A stretch of 64,000 nt of DNA from assembly GCA_047623555.1 (NCBI GenBank), contig JBLHMP010000005.1, positions 1 through 64,000 on the forward strand, read 5' to 3'. The position numbers were made by a program, and so were the translations under genes. Of this stretch, positions 54,924 to 63,862 are shown in pieces (position 1 is the stretch's first letter; the number at the start of each line of letters is the position of its first letter). This stretch comes from NORP181 sp047623555. GTDB lineage: Bacteria > Pseudomonadota > Alphaproteobacteria > Rhodobacterales > Rhodobacteraceae. Below the pieces are notes generated by a model. It worked only from the letters and a program-made list of their open reading frames with translations. It was not told the DNA's origin and did no database searches.

Positions 54924-56576
54924 TTACATGTTCGGATAGTTCGGCCCGTCACCGCCCTGTGGAGTCACCCAGGTGATGTTCTGGCTGGGATCTTTGATAT
55001 CACAGGTTTTGCAATGCACGCAGTTCTGAAAATTGATGATAAACCGTGGGTCTTTGCCCTCTTCCTCAACCACTTCGTACACGCCCGCCGGGCAATAGCG
55101 TTGTGCCGGTTCGGCGTATTCCGGCAGGTTCACCGAGATCGGAATGCTCGAGTCGGCCAGTTGCAGATGGCAGGGCTGGCTTTCTTCGTGGTTGGTTGCC
55201 GAGAAACTGACATTGGTCAGCCGATCAAACGACAACGTGCCGTCAGGCCGGGGGTAATCAATAACCGGGTAATCCGCCGCCTTGCCCGTCGCCGCCGCGT
55301 CGGTTTTGCCATGTTTCATTGTGCCAAACAGCGAGAATTTGAAAATCGACTGGAACCACATGTCAAAGCCACCCGCAAACAGCGACGCCAGCAGGCCGAA
55401 TTTGCTCCAGATTGGTTTAACGTTGCGCACCGGTTTCAGGTCTGCACCAATCGCGCCATTGCGGACTTCGTCCTCGTAATCTGTCAGCTCATCCTGGGCG
55501 CGGCCATCTTGGATAGCGGCATAGGCGGCCTCGGCTGCGGCCTTGCCGGACAGCATCGCGTTGTGGTTGCCCTTGATGCGCGGCACGTTGATCATGCCCA
55601 CCGAACAGCCCAGCAATGCGCCGCCCGGAAATACCATCTTGGGCATCGACTGATAGCCGCCTTCGGTCAATGCCCGCGCGCCGTAAGCCACGCGTTTGCC
55701 ACCTTTAAGCAAGTCCGCAATCATCGGGTGATGTTTGAAGCGCTGGAATTCCATGTAAGGAAACAAATGCGGGTTGACATAGTTCAAATGCACAACAAAC
55801 CCGACATAGACTTGATTGTTTTCAGTGTGATATACAAACGATCCACCGCCAGCGTTGCCGCCCAGTGGCCACCCCATCGTGTGGGTAACAGTGCCTTCAT
55901 GGTGCTTGGCAGGGTCAATTTCCCAGATTTCTTTCATGCCAAGACCGAATTTCTGCGGCGCTTTGCCGGCAGACAGGTCGTATTTGGCAATCACCTCCTT
56001 AGACAGTGAGCCGCGGACGCCTTCGGACAGGAATACGTATTTGCCCAGCAGTTCCATACCCAGTTCATAGTTGGCGCCGTGGCCACCATCGGCATCTTTA
56101 CCAAACTCACCCGCAACCACGCCTTTGACTTCACCGTTTTCACCATAAACCAGTTCTGAACAAGCCATGCCGGGGAAAATCTCAACACCTAGGTCTTCGG
56201 CTTGTTCGGCCATCCAGCGGCAGACATTGGCCATAGACACAATATAGTTGCCATGATTGGATAACAGCGGTGGCAATGCCAGATTGGGAATACGCAGCTT
56301 GCCGGCTTCGCCGAGAATATAGAAATTGTCTTTCTCGACCTTAACGTTGATTGGCGCGCCTTTGGCCTTCCAATCCGGGATCAATGCGTCAAGCCCGCAA
56401 GGATCAAGAACCGCGCCCGACAATATATGCGCGCCAACCTCTGAGCCTTTTTCCAGCACAACAACCTGAATATCTGCATCCAGTTGTTTCAAACGAATGG
56501 CCGCCGATAGCCCTGCAGGACCGGCTCCGACGATGACAACGTCGTATTCCATCATTTCGCGTTCAATCTCGGCCAT
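54924..56576 (-). CDS. etfD: Electron transfer flavoprotein-ubiquinone oxidoreductase
   Basis: 550-aa FAD/4Fe-4S enzyme passing electrons from ETF to ubiquinone. FAD motif VGAGPAGLSAAIRL near residue 15. The C-terminal 4Fe-4S region has CPAGVYEV and CVHCKTCDIKDPSQNI, with the end TPQGGDGPNYPNM typical. It links acyl-CoA oxidation to the quinone pool. Confidence 0.96.
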   Translation of the reverse strand: MAEIEREMMEYDVVIVGAGPAGLSAAIRLKQLDADIQVVVLEKGSEVGAHILSGAVLDPCGLDALIPDWKAKGAPINVKVEKDNFYILGEAGKLRIPNLALPPLLSNHGNYIVSMANVCRWMAEQAEDLGVEIFPGMACSELVYGENGEVKGVVAGEFGKDADGGHGANYELGMELLGKYVFLSEGVRGSLSKEVIAKYDLSAGKAPQKFGLGMKEIWEIDPAKHHEGTVTHTMGWPLGGNAGGGSFVYHTENNQVYVGFVVHLNYVNPHLFPYMEFQRFKHHPMIADLLKGGKRVAYGARALTEGGYQSMPKMVFPGGALLGCSVGMINVPRIKGNHNAMLSGKAAAEAAYAAIQDGRAQDELTDYEDEVRNGAIGADLKPVRNVKPIWSKFGLLASLFAGGFDMWFQSIFKFSLFGTMKHGKTDAAATGKAADYPVIDYPRPDGTLSFDRLTNVSFSATNHEESQPCHLQLADSSIPISVNLPEYAEPAQRYCPAGVYEVVEEEGKDPRFIINFQNCVHCKTCDIKDPSQNITWVTPQGGDGPNYPNM

Positions 56577-56908
56577 TTCATCGCTCCTTGCGTTTGCTTG
56601 GATCGCCCGCTCGAGGGCGTAATATTTGACAACCCGAGCCCCGGGCGCAATAATCTTTCGCGCGTAAATACCTTTTCGCTGGCCCCAAGGTCAATCAAAA
56701 CTCCACGTCACACCGATAATCAAAATCCCCACTGGTATTCTTAACTGTTGCCAGTGGCGAAAACCTGTCTTGCCCTGTGCCCTTTCGCAACATCTCACAA
56801 TTGTGTCAGCCTAATTGGCTTTTGACGGCAAGCAGTCTAGGTTCCCTGAATGAGGGCGTTTGGCCACTGTTATCCAGACAAGTCCGAAACCGATCAACAA
56901 GAGACGAA
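56577..56908. other. Intergenic region before NrtS-like gene
   Basis: About 330 bp with no supportable gene. The only structure I see is a short inverted repeat CCACTGG (56729-56735) / CCAGTGG (56751-56757). It presumably holds promoters for the two divergent neighbours, but I cannot place them. Confidence 0.5.
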
Positions 56909-57163
56909 ATGTTAATGTCTGACGTGAATTCAGCTGTATCCCACCCGCCTCTGAGCAAACTTATGTTTGGCGATGGCACGCCCAAAAAGGCGTTTTTTAC
57001 CGCGCTGGTCGTGGGAACCATTCTGACACTTATTAACCACGGCGACCTAATCGTTCAGGGGCAAATGCCGCCATTGACCAAGGTGGCTCTCACATATTGC
57101 GTTCCGTTTTGTGTTACAATTTGGGGTGCTGTGACCGGAAAGTTGTCCAAACTGAACAGCTAG
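56909..57163 (+). CDS. NrtS-like nitrate/nitrite transporter
   Basis: 84 aa from ATG 56909; ATG 56915 is an alternative. Two hydrophobic helices frame the conserved INHGDLI motif near residue 45, and ALTYCVPFCVTIWGAV near 62 forms the second helix. The family (NrtS) includes small nitrate/nitrite carriers from cyanobacteria. The transport role here is inferred from the family. It lies 77 bp before the cyclase gene on the same strand. Confidence 0.65.
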   Translation: MLMSDVNSAVSHPPLSKLMFGDGTPKKAFFTALVVGTILTLINHGDLIVQGQMPPLTKVALTYCVPFCVTIWGAVTGKLSKLNS

Positions 57164-57240
57164 CGCTGTACCGCCAAGCTTGCGCAATAATGCAAACACT
57201 GCCAAAAAGTCACATGCGAGAATAGCAAAGGCGTGATCAC

Positions 57241-58533
57241 ATGAATGCGGAACAATTTTTTAATCAAAAAAGCATCATTGATCTGAGTTTCTTCAATTTT
57301 CGCAACGCCATAACAGCGGCATATTTTGCCAATGACGATCTGGAAATTCTGCGCGTTAATGAAAATTTCCGCTCGTTTTTCCCAATCCTTGGTAACGTTG
57401 TCAACGCACCTTTGCTGGACGTGCTTGAACAGCTTCGCATACCCGGCACGCAGATCGACACATTCATCGCAACATTAGAGACACAGGGGTCTGTCCTATT
57501 GCCCCATGTCGAAATTTCCGTAAACGGCGAGAACCGGGTTTTTTCCCTGATGTCTGCCAAGACCCAAGATGACGGATTCAGCTATCTGAATGGGGTTCAG
57601 GGTCAGTTCGTTGATCGCACGGCAGAATGGCAGCTGAAACACGAGCGCGAGGAACTGCTCGAGCAGAAAATCAGAGACCAAGAGCTTATCGAGGAAAAAA
57701 GCCGCGAGCTAGAAAACCTTGCGACCCGACTGGCCCAATATCTTTCGCCACAAATATACAACAGCATTTTTTCTGAAACCGAAGATCAAAGCCACAAACA
57801 CGCCCGAAAAAACCTGACTATTTTCTTTTCTGATATCGTCCAGTTCACCGATCTCAGCGACACGCTCGAACCTGAACGACTGGCGTTGGTCATCAACTCA
57901 TATCTGTCGGAAATGAGCAGCATCGCCATTGATTGCGGTGGAACCATCGACAAATTCATCGGCGATGCGATTTTGGTGTTTTTTGGCGATCCAGAATCCG
58001 AGGGCGAAGCCGAAGACGCCCTCAGGTGTATAGAAATGGCCGTTCGCATGCGCAGCCGGATTGCCGAGCTGCAAAAATACTGGAAAAAAAATGGCGTCAA
58101 TCGTGGCCTACGTGTGCGTATGGGCATTGCCACCGGATACTGCACAGTGGGCAATTTTGGGTCGGATTTGCGGTTGGATTACACAGTTCTGGGAAGCCCG
58201 GTCAACCTTGCGGCCAGATTGCAAAGCATAGCTGAACCCGACACCATTTTGGTTGACGAGAACACTCAGGTGCTGATCGAGGACAGTGTCGAAACCACCT
58301 TAGTTGGAGAAACAACACCCAAAGGTTTCGCCCGCAAGTTCAACTATTATCAGGTGTCCGATTTCAAATCGAAGTCTCACCGGCAAGACCGCCAGAAATT
58401 GTCTCACATGGGCAAACGTGTTGAGGTTAACGTCATCGACAGCTCCGACATTCGCGCCGCCATCGAAGAGCTTCACCAAATTCAGCTAAATTTTGAAAAG
58501 CGATATGCGTTGGAAGAATCCGACTCGGACTAG
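57241..58533 (+). CDS. Class III adenylate/guanylate cyclase with PAS-like sensor
   Basis: 430 aa. A PAS-like N-terminus (residues 20-130) with the pattern YFANDDLEILRVNENFRSFF leads to a coiled coil (about 135-170). The cyclase domain follows: metal-binding FFSDIVQFTDLSD near 197, TIDKFIGDAILVFFGDP near 238, and DYTVLGSPVNLAAR near 315. The Lys of DKFIGDA and the Asp of LDYTVLG are adenylate-specific positions, so cAMP is the likelier product. A single GTGATCAC lies directly before the ATG. Confidence 0.88.
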   Translation: MNAEQFFNQKSIIDLSFFNFRNAITAAYFANDDLEILRVNENFRSFFPILGNVVNAPLLDVLEQLRIPGTQIDTFIATLETQGSVLLPHVEISVNGENRVFSLMSAKTQDDGFSYLNGVQGQFVDRTAEWQLKHEREELLEQKIRDQELIEEKSRELENLATRLAQYLSPQIYNSIFSETEDQSHKHARKNLTIFFSDIVQFTDLSDTLEPERLALVINSYLSEMSSIAIDCGGTIDKFIGDAILVFFGDPESEGEAEDALRCIEMAVRMRSRIAELQKYWKKNGVNRGLRVRMGIATGYCTVGNFGSDLRLDYTVLGSPVNLAARLQSIAEPDTILVDENTQVLIEDSVETTLVGETTPKGFARKFNYYQVSDFKSKSHRQDRQKLSHMGKRVEVNVIDSSDIRAAIEELHQIQLNFEKRYALEESDSD

Positions 58534-58546
58534 GGCCTGTTACAGC

Positions 58547-58999
58547 CTATTCTGGTCGATCCCCCATCAGATACCTTGGACCAGATCCTTTGGCCTGCGC
58601 CCGGTCGTCCCGATTGTACAACGCACATTTTGGCATCGACAGACAGCCACAGCCGATACAGCCATCCAGATTATCGCGCAATGTCTGCAATGTTTGAATG
58701 CGCTGATCCAGTCGCGTGCGAAACGCCACGCTGATCGCGGCCCAGTCGAGCGGCGTCGGTGTACGGCTCCCGGGCAACCGATCCAGCAGGTCGCGGATTT
58801 CTGGCAGGGTAAAGCCGAACTTCTGTGCGATGATCACAAAACTCAACCGCCGCAGATCGGCTCGCTGAAACCGGCGTTGGCCACCCGCATTGCGCCACGG
58901 GCGGATCAGGCCTTGTGATTCATAATAGCGGATCGCCGAAACCGCCAACCCAGTGCGCCCGGCCAATGCGCCAATCGAAAGCCCGTCAGATACTGCCAT
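58547..58999 (-). CDS. soxR: Redox-sensitive transcriptional activator SoxR
   Basis: 150-aa MerR-family activator. HTH near residues 8-30, coiled coil 70-110, and the 2Fe-2S cluster cysteines C114, C117, C119 and C125 (CIGCGCLSMPKC). All four are present, so it should sense redox-cycling compounds or NO. It is divergent from a VOC gene and shares with it a 19-bp-spacer promoter carrying a dyad. Confidence 0.95.
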   Translation of the reverse strand: MAVSDGLSIGALAGRTGLAVSAIRYYESQGLIRPWRNAGGQRRFQRADLRRLSFVIIAQKFGFTLPEIRDLLDRLPGSRTPTPLDWAAISVAFRTRLDQRIQTLQTLRDNLDGCIGCGCLSMPKCALYNRDDRAQAKGSGPRYLMGDRPE

Positions 59000-59020
59000 T
59001 ATCGCCCTTTGGAAAATACC

Positions 59021-59051
59021 TTGACCTAAAGTTAGGTTTGGAAATTAAGAT
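59021..59051 (+). promoter_or_regulatory. SoxR-type promoter of the VOC gene
   Basis: -35 TTGACC (59021-59026) and -10 TAAGAT (59046-59051) are separated by 19 bp, the over-long spacer typical of MerR-family-activated promoters. The spacer region holds the dyad ACCTAA-AG-TTAGGT (59024-59037). Confidence 0.8.
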
Positions 59052-59087
59052 AGACCAAACATAACACGCAAGCAAAGGATTTCACCC

Positions 59088-59468
59088 ATGCCCGCAATTC
59101 TGGAACACGTTAATCTTACCGTCACCGATACCGACGCTACCGCCGTCTGGATGTGTGATTTATTCGGCTGGCATGTGCGCTGGAAAGGCGACAGCATTCA
59201 CGGCGGTCAAACCGTTCACGTCGGCAGCGACACCGACTATCTGGCGCTTTACACCCCACCCAACAGCCCTGCCAAAAGCCCCGAAAGCCATTTCACCGTT
59301 GGCGGGCTGAATCACATCGCGATCATCGTCGATGATATCGCCGCTATGAAGCACAAAGTGATCGGTGCCGGGTTCACCCCCGGCAACTTTGGCGACTATG
59401 AGCCCGGCCAGCGGTTCTACTTCCGCGACCATGATGGCATCGAATATGAGGTGGTTCAGTACGATTAA
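59088..59468 (+). CDS. VOC (glyoxalase-like) family protein
   Basis: 126 aa. HVNLTVTDTDATAVWMCDLFGWH opens a vicinal-oxygen-chelate fold, and the second half has LNHIAIIVDDI and YEVVQYD. Metal-site His/Glu residues are present. Placement under a SoxR-type promoter suggests detoxification of a redox-active or electrophilic compound. AAAGGA precedes the ATG. Confidence 0.85.
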   Translation: MPAILEHVNLTVTDTDATAVWMCDLFGWHVRWKGDSIHGGQTVHVGSDTDYLALYTPPNSPAKSPESHFTVGGLNHIAIIVDDIAAMKHKVIGAGFTPGNFGDYEPGQRFYFRDHDGIEYEVVQYD

Positions 59469-59611
59469 AGCGATTTAGGCCAGTTTCCGCGCGTGCCAAT
59501 GCGCGGATGCTCTTGCATTCCACACCTGCTTTGGGTCAGGTAGCCTGTAACCCAACCGGTGACGCCAAGAATATTGGCGGGACACCTATTTTTGTGTGGA
59601 TACAGGACCAA

Positions 59612-60082
59612 ATGGACAAAATTCCGATGACCGCAGGGGGGCACGCAGCCCTTGAGACAGAACTGAAACTGCTCAAAACCGTTGAACGCCCCAACATCAT
59701 CAAAGCCATCGCCGAAGCTCGCGAACATGGCGATCTGTCGGAAAATGCCGAATACCATTCTGCCCGCGAAAAACATTCGTTCATCGAAGGCCGCGTCAAA
59801 GAGATCGAGGCTGTGTTGTCCTATGCCGAAATCATCAATCCGGCCAATCTTAGCGGAACGATCAAGTTTGGCGCCAAAGTGACGCTGGTGGACGAAGACA
59901 CCGACGAAGAAAAGACCTGGCAGATTGTTGGCGAACACGAGGCCAGCGTCGAAAAGGGTCTGCTCAACATCAAATCACCCATCGCCCGCGCCCTGATCGG
60001 CAAAGACGAAGGCGACAGCGTCGAGGTCCGCACCCCCGGTGGCCAACGGTCCTACGAAGTTCTAAAAATCGTCTATTCCTGA
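59612..60082 (+). CDS. greA: Transcription elongation factor GreA
   Basis: 156 aa from the ATG at 59612; the open frame extends upstream but the family start is MDKIPMTAGG. The coiled-coil tip with DLSENAEYHSAREKHSF near residue 42 contains the acidic residues that promote RNA cleavage. The FKBP-like domain follows (SVEVRTPGGQRSYEVLKI). It rescues backtracked RNA polymerase. Confidence 0.96.
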   Translation: MDKIPMTAGGHAALETELKLLKTVERPNIIKAIAEAREHGDLSENAEYHSAREKHSFIEGRVKEIEAVLSYAEIINPANLSGTIKFGAKVTLVDEDTDEEKTWQIVGEHEASVEKGLLNIKSPIARALIGKDEGDSVEVRTPGGQRSYEVLKIVYS

Positions 60083-60095
60083 CGGAGCACCCCCT

Positions 60096-61109
60096 ATGTC
60101 CGGCCAATTGCCCGACCCAGATTCAGCCAACCCAACGCCGCTTGGCATCTATGACCGGCCCGGACCGCAAACCATCAGCGGCATCGAAATTACGGCGCTG
60201 GTGCTGACGTTGATCTGGCTGGTTGGCTCTATCGTGTTTTTCGTCAAATCACCGGCGACCTTGGATGGCATGCAGTTTCTGGTCACCGCTCTGGTGATTT
60301 TCATGCCGGTTGCGATGATCTGGGTGGCCGCCACGGCGACACGGTCCGCACGGATGATGCGCGAAGAAAGCCAGCGTTTGCAAACTGCTATTGACGCAAT
60401 CCGCCAAGCCTATGTGGCACAACAGCAGCGTTCAACCATTGGCCCAGAGCCCTCGGTCAGCAAAAAACTGGACGAAATTGCCGCGGCTGCGAAAAAGACC
60501 GAAACCACGCTCGCCACTTTTACGACGTCCCGCCGCGACGCCCAGCGTGCCACAATTGCGACGGTGCCTCCCGTGGCAACAAATGGTGGCGATCAGGGGT
60601 CACTGGAACTTGGCACTCAGGCCGAAGAGTTATCCCCGCCCCTGCCCGCCAAAGATTTCATCCGGGCACTGAACTTCCCGGAAACAGCCGAAGACGAAGC
60701 CGGTTTTGCCGCCCTGCGCCGTGCCCTGCGCGATCGTAACACCTCGCAGCTGATTCAGGCGGCCCAGGATGTGCTGACGCTGCTGTCTCAGGACGGCATC
60801 TATATGGATGATTTGCGCCCCGACATGGCCCGCCCTGAAATCTGGCGTGCATTTGCCCAAGGCGCGCGTGGCCGAACGGTGGCAGCTTTGGGCGGTGTGC
60901 GGGATCGCTCGTCGCTGGCGCTGACCTCGGGCCGCATGAAACAAGACCCTATTTTTCGCGATGCCGCGCATCATTTTCTGCGCCGGTTTGACCAAACCTT
61001 TGCCGGTTTTGAGCCCGAGGCCAGCGATGCCGACATTTCCGCCCTTAGCAACACCCGCACAGCCCGCGCTTTTATGCTGCTGGGCCGGGTTGCTGGAACG
61101 TTTGACTAA
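60096..61109 (+). CDS. Membrane protein of unknown function
   Basis: 337 aa. Two transmembrane helices at about residues 30-50 and 63-80 are followed by a coiled-coil-prone Arg/Glu/Gln segment (RMMREESQRLQTAIDAIRQAY) and a mixed C-terminal domain. I recognise it as a conserved Rhodobacterales hypothetical but no named domain. Its stop lies in a short hairpin (CTAAGG / CCTTAG) shared with the trpB stop. Confidence 0.8.
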   Translation: MSGQLPDPDSANPTPLGIYDRPGPQTISGIEITALVLTLIWLVGSIVFFVKSPATLDGMQFLVTALVIFMPVAMIWVAATATRSARMMREESQRLQTAIDAIRQAYVAQQQRSTIGPEPSVSKKLDEIAAAAKKTETTLATFTTSRRDAQRATIATVPPVATNGGDQGSLELGTQAEELSPPLPAKDFIRALNFPETAEDEAGFAALRRALRDRNTSQLIQAAQDVLTLLSQDGIYMDDLRPDMARPEIWRAFAQGARGRTVAALGGVRDRSSLALTSGRMKQDPIFRDAAHHFLRRFDQTFAGFEPEASDADISALSNTRTARAFMLLGRVAGTFD

Positions 61110-61121
61110 GGTCCGCGAGCC

Positions 61122-62354
61122 TTAGGCGAATTCGCCCATTTCAAATCCCAATGCCTTGGCGACGGTGAATATATCCTTGTCGCCACGGCCGCACATATTC
61201 ATGCAGATCAAATGGTCCGCAGGCAACGTTGGTGCGATTTTCATCACATGCGCCAGCGCATGGCTGGGTTCCAGCGCCGGAATGATGCCCTCTTGCAGGC
61301 AGCACAACTCAAACGCTTCCAAAGCCTCGACATCGGTGATCGACACATATTTCGCCCGGCCAATCTCGTGTAGCCAGGAATGCTCGGGTCCGACTCCCGG
61401 ATAATCCAGCCCGGCACTGATCGAGAATCCTTCGAGGATCTGACCATCATCGTCCTGCAACAAATAGGTGCGGTTGCCATGCAACACCCCCGGACGTCCC
61501 CCGTTCAGTGAGGCGCAATGCTCCATCTTGTCGTTGACGCCCTTGCCACCGGCCTCGACCCCGATGAGTTCAACCGATGTGTCATCCAGAAATGGGAAAA
61601 ACAGCCCCATTGCGTTTGATCCACCGCCAATGGCCGCGATCAAAGTATCCGGTAACCGGCCCTCGGCGGCCATCATCTGTTCTTTGGCTTCTTTGCCAAT
61701 AATCGACTGAAAATCACGTACCATCGCCGGATAAGGGTGCGGCCCTGCCACCGTGCCAATGCAATAAAACGTATCGCGCACGTTGGTCACCCAATCGCGC
61801 AACGCATCATTCATCGCGTCCTTTAGCGTACCGCGCCCAGAGGTCACTGGTATAACTTCGGCCCCCAAAAGACGCATACGGAATACGTTGGGTGCCTGAC
61901 GTTCCACATCATGCGCGCCCATATAGACGACGCATTGCAGGCCAAATTTGGCACAAACCGTCGCAGTGGCAACGCCGTGCTGACCAGCCCCGGTTTCCGC
62001 AATAATGCGGTTTTTACCCATACGGCGCGCCAAAAGAATCTGACCCAACACGTTGTTGATTTTATGCGCGCCGGTATGGTTTAGCTCATCCCGCTTGAGA
62101 TAAATTTTTGCCCCGCCCAAATGCCTGGTCAGCCGATCTGCGTAATACAACGGCGACGGGCGGCCCACATAATGCGTCCAGAGGTCATCCATTTCGGCCC
62201 AGAAACTGTCATCCGTCTTGGCCCGTTCATATTCTTTTTCAAGGCTCAGGATCAACGGCATCAGTGTTTCACTGACAAACCGCCCACCAAAATCGCCAAA
62301 GCGGCCATGCTCGTCCGGCCCATTCATAAACGAATTAAAAAGATCTTCAGCCAT
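61122..62354 (-). CDS. trpB: Tryptophan synthase beta chain
   Basis: 410-aa PLP enzyme joining indole and serine. The PLP lysine is K98 in HTGAHKINNVLGQ. ETGAGQHG lies near residue 123 and the glycine-rich phosphate site AIGGGSNAMG near 248. It follows trpF on the same strand with 138 bp between, where a family-B repeat lies. Confidence 0.97.
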   Translation of the reverse strand: MAEDLFNSFMNGPDEHGRFGDFGGRFVSETLMPLILSLEKEYERAKTDDSFWAEMDDLWTHYVGRPSPLYYADRLTRHLGGAKIYLKRDELNHTGAHKINNVLGQILLARRMGKNRIIAETGAGQHGVATATVCAKFGLQCVVYMGAHDVERQAPNVFRMRLLGAEVIPVTSGRGTLKDAMNDALRDWVTNVRDTFYCIGTVAGPHPYPAMVRDFQSIIGKEAKEQMMAAEGRLPDTLIAAIGGGSNAMGLFFPFLDDTSVELIGVEAGGKGVNDKMEHCASLNGGRPGVLHGNRTYLLQDDDGQILEGFSISAGLDYPGVGPEHSWLHEIGRAKYVSITDVEALEAFELCCLQEGIIPALEPSHALAHVMKIAPTLPADHLICMNMCGRGDKDIFTVAKALGFEMGEFA

Positions 62355-62422
62355 CAGTCACGCTCCCCCAAAGTCCACCCGCGTGTAGCGCTTTGACCCA
62401 GCCGGGTAAAGAACCCAACGTG

Positions 62423-62453
62423 TTTCTTCTCGTCAAAAATACCTCCGCGCGGC
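62423..62453 (+). repeat. Dispersed repeat (family B), copy 3
   Basis: TTTCTTCTCGTCAAAAATACC followed by CCGCGCGG. It shares the first 20 bases with copies 1 and 2 but has another stem. It lies in the trpF-trpB gap. Confidence 0.5.
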
Positions 62454-62492
62454 GCGCACGGCGACGCGACTAAGTTCCGGTACATATATGAC

Positions 62493-63143
62493 TTAAACCC
62501 GTGCAGCAGTCACAAAACCCGAGATCAGCTCCAAATCCTTAGCGCCCGGCGCGCTCTCAACGCCAGAAGAAACATCCACCTGCCGTGCCCCGGTCAACCG
62601 AATGGCTTCGGCAACGTTGCCCGCCGTCAACCCGCCGGCCAGCATCCAAGGCACGGTCCAACGACGCCCGGCAATCAACCGCCAGTCAAACGACAAACCG
62701 TTTCCACCCGGCAGTTCAGAGTTTTTTGGCGGCTTAGCATCCACAAGAATCTGATTGGCCACACGCGTGTAGTCGTCCAGCAGCGCCAGGTCACCCTCAT
62801 CTGCAACCCCCACAGCTTTCATCACCGGCAGGCCATAGCGTTGTTGCACTTCGGCCACGCGCTCTGGGCTTTCGCTGCCGTGTAGTTGCAACATGTCCAG
62901 CGGGACGGCCTCGGTCAACTGATCCAATAGGGCATTATCCGCATTCACACACAGCGCCACTTTGCAGATGCCAGCCGGAACCGTCACCGCCAAAGCAGCC
63001 GCGTTTGGAATCGTCAGATTACGTGGGGATTTCGGGAAAAATACAAACCCAACATAACGCGCCCCAGCCGCAACAACCGCAGTGACGCTTTTGGTATCCT
63101 TTAACCCGCAAATTTTAACTTGAATGTCCGAAGGCATCGCCAC
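62493..63143 (-). CDS. trpF: Phosphoribosylanthranilate isomerase
   Basis: 216-aa (beta-alpha)8 enzyme of tryptophan synthesis. KICGLKD near residue 9 carries the catalytic Cys, GFVFFPKSPRN lies near 32, LQLHGSE near 85 and DVSSGVESAPGAKD near 190. It stands upstream of trpB and immediately downstream of lapA, in a likely operon. Confidence 0.95.
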   Translation of the reverse strand: MAMPSDIQVKICGLKDTKSVTAVVAAGARYVGFVFFPKSPRNLTIPNAAALAVTVPAGICKVALCVNADNALLDQLTEAVPLDMLQLHGSESPERVAEVQQRYGLPVMKAVGVADEGDLALLDDYTRVANQILVDAKPPKNSELPGGNGLSFDWRLIAGRRWTVPWMLAGGLTAGNVAEAIRLTGARQVDVSSGVESAPGAKDLELISGFVTAARV

Positions 63144-63144
63144 T

Positions 63145-63495
63145 CTAACTGGCCTCTTCCAGAATCACCAGAACCTCGTCCTTGCCCTGGTGCTTTTCAC
63201 CCTTGAGCTTGGTCACTTCGCGCTCAAGCTTGCGCACGGTCCGGGCCGACGTGCTGCCGGTGCGGCGCTGTTTATACTCACGTAACCATTCCCAGATAAA
63301 ACCAATCACCAGACCCGCGGCGATTCCAAGTAGAATCACCACAAACAATGGCAAGCTGAACCCCATGTTGAATCCTATCAACTCGCCCAGCGCATCCGGG
63401 ATCAGCCTAATTTCAACCAAGGCCCGATTGGCTATTGAGACCGAAACCAGAATGATTCCAAGACAACCTAAAAAGGCATATCGAATGTAACGCAT
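63145..63495 (-). CDS. lapA: LapA family (DUF1049) membrane protein
   Basis: 116 aa. Two N-terminal hydrophobic helices (residues 5-25 and 45-68) and a basic, coiled C-terminal tail (RTVRKLEREVTKLKGEKHQ) fit the lipopolysaccharide assembly protein A domain. The gene abuts trpF (1 nt gap), and ihfB precedes it. A role in LPS homeostasis is inferred from the family. Confidence 0.85.
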   Translation of the reverse strand: MRYIRYAFLGCLGIILVSVSIANRALVEIRLIPDALGELIGFNMGFSLPLFVVILLGIAAGLVIGFIWEWLREYKQRRTGSTSARTVRKLEREVTKLKGEKHQGKDEVLVILEEAS

Positions 63496-63499
63496 TGCG

Positions 63500-63781
63500 T
63501 TATTTTCCGTTCAAACGATCACGCAGCAATTTGCCGGTTTTGAAAAAGGGGACATGTTTCTCTTCGACACTGACGGTTTCGCCAGTCCGTGGGTTGCGTC
63601 CGATGCGTGCATCGCGTTTTTTGACCGAAAACGCGCCAAAGCCGCGAAGCTCAACACGGTCACCGCGCGACATGGCGCCGGTCACTTCGTCAAAAACTGT
63701 ATTCACAATACGTTCAACATCTCTTTGGTACAGATGTGGGTTCTCATCAGCGATTTTCTGTATCAGCTCAGACCGGATCAT
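63500..63781 (-). CDS. ihfB: Integration host factor subunit beta
   Basis: 93 aa from the ATG at 63781 (MIRSELIQKIADENPHLYQ), with GGGAGGA upstream. DNA-bending arm motif GRNPRTGE near residue 64 and GDRVELRGFGAFSV near 45. It heads a unit running into lapA, trpF and trpB, as often seen in Rhodobacterales. Confidence 0.95.
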   Translation of the reverse strand: MIRSELIQKIADENPHLYQRDVERIVNTVFDEVTGAMSRGDRVELRGFGAFSVKKRDARIGRNPRTGETVSVEEKHVPFFKTGKLLRDRLNGK

Positions 63782-63833
63782 TGATTGTGTTCCTCCCACA
63801 GTAAAATTTCAGGACTCATCGCTCGGTTGCCTA

Positions 63834-63862
63834 AGTATAGGTACACATTTTGCTTTCTGAAA
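63834..63862 (-). promoter_or_regulatory. Possible promoter of ihfB
   Basis: On the minus strand a TATACT -10 (63839-63834) lies 17 bp from a TTTCAG -35 (63862-63857), about 50 bp before the ihfB start. The -35 is weak. The rest of the sequence to the window end shows no gene. Confidence 0.35.
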
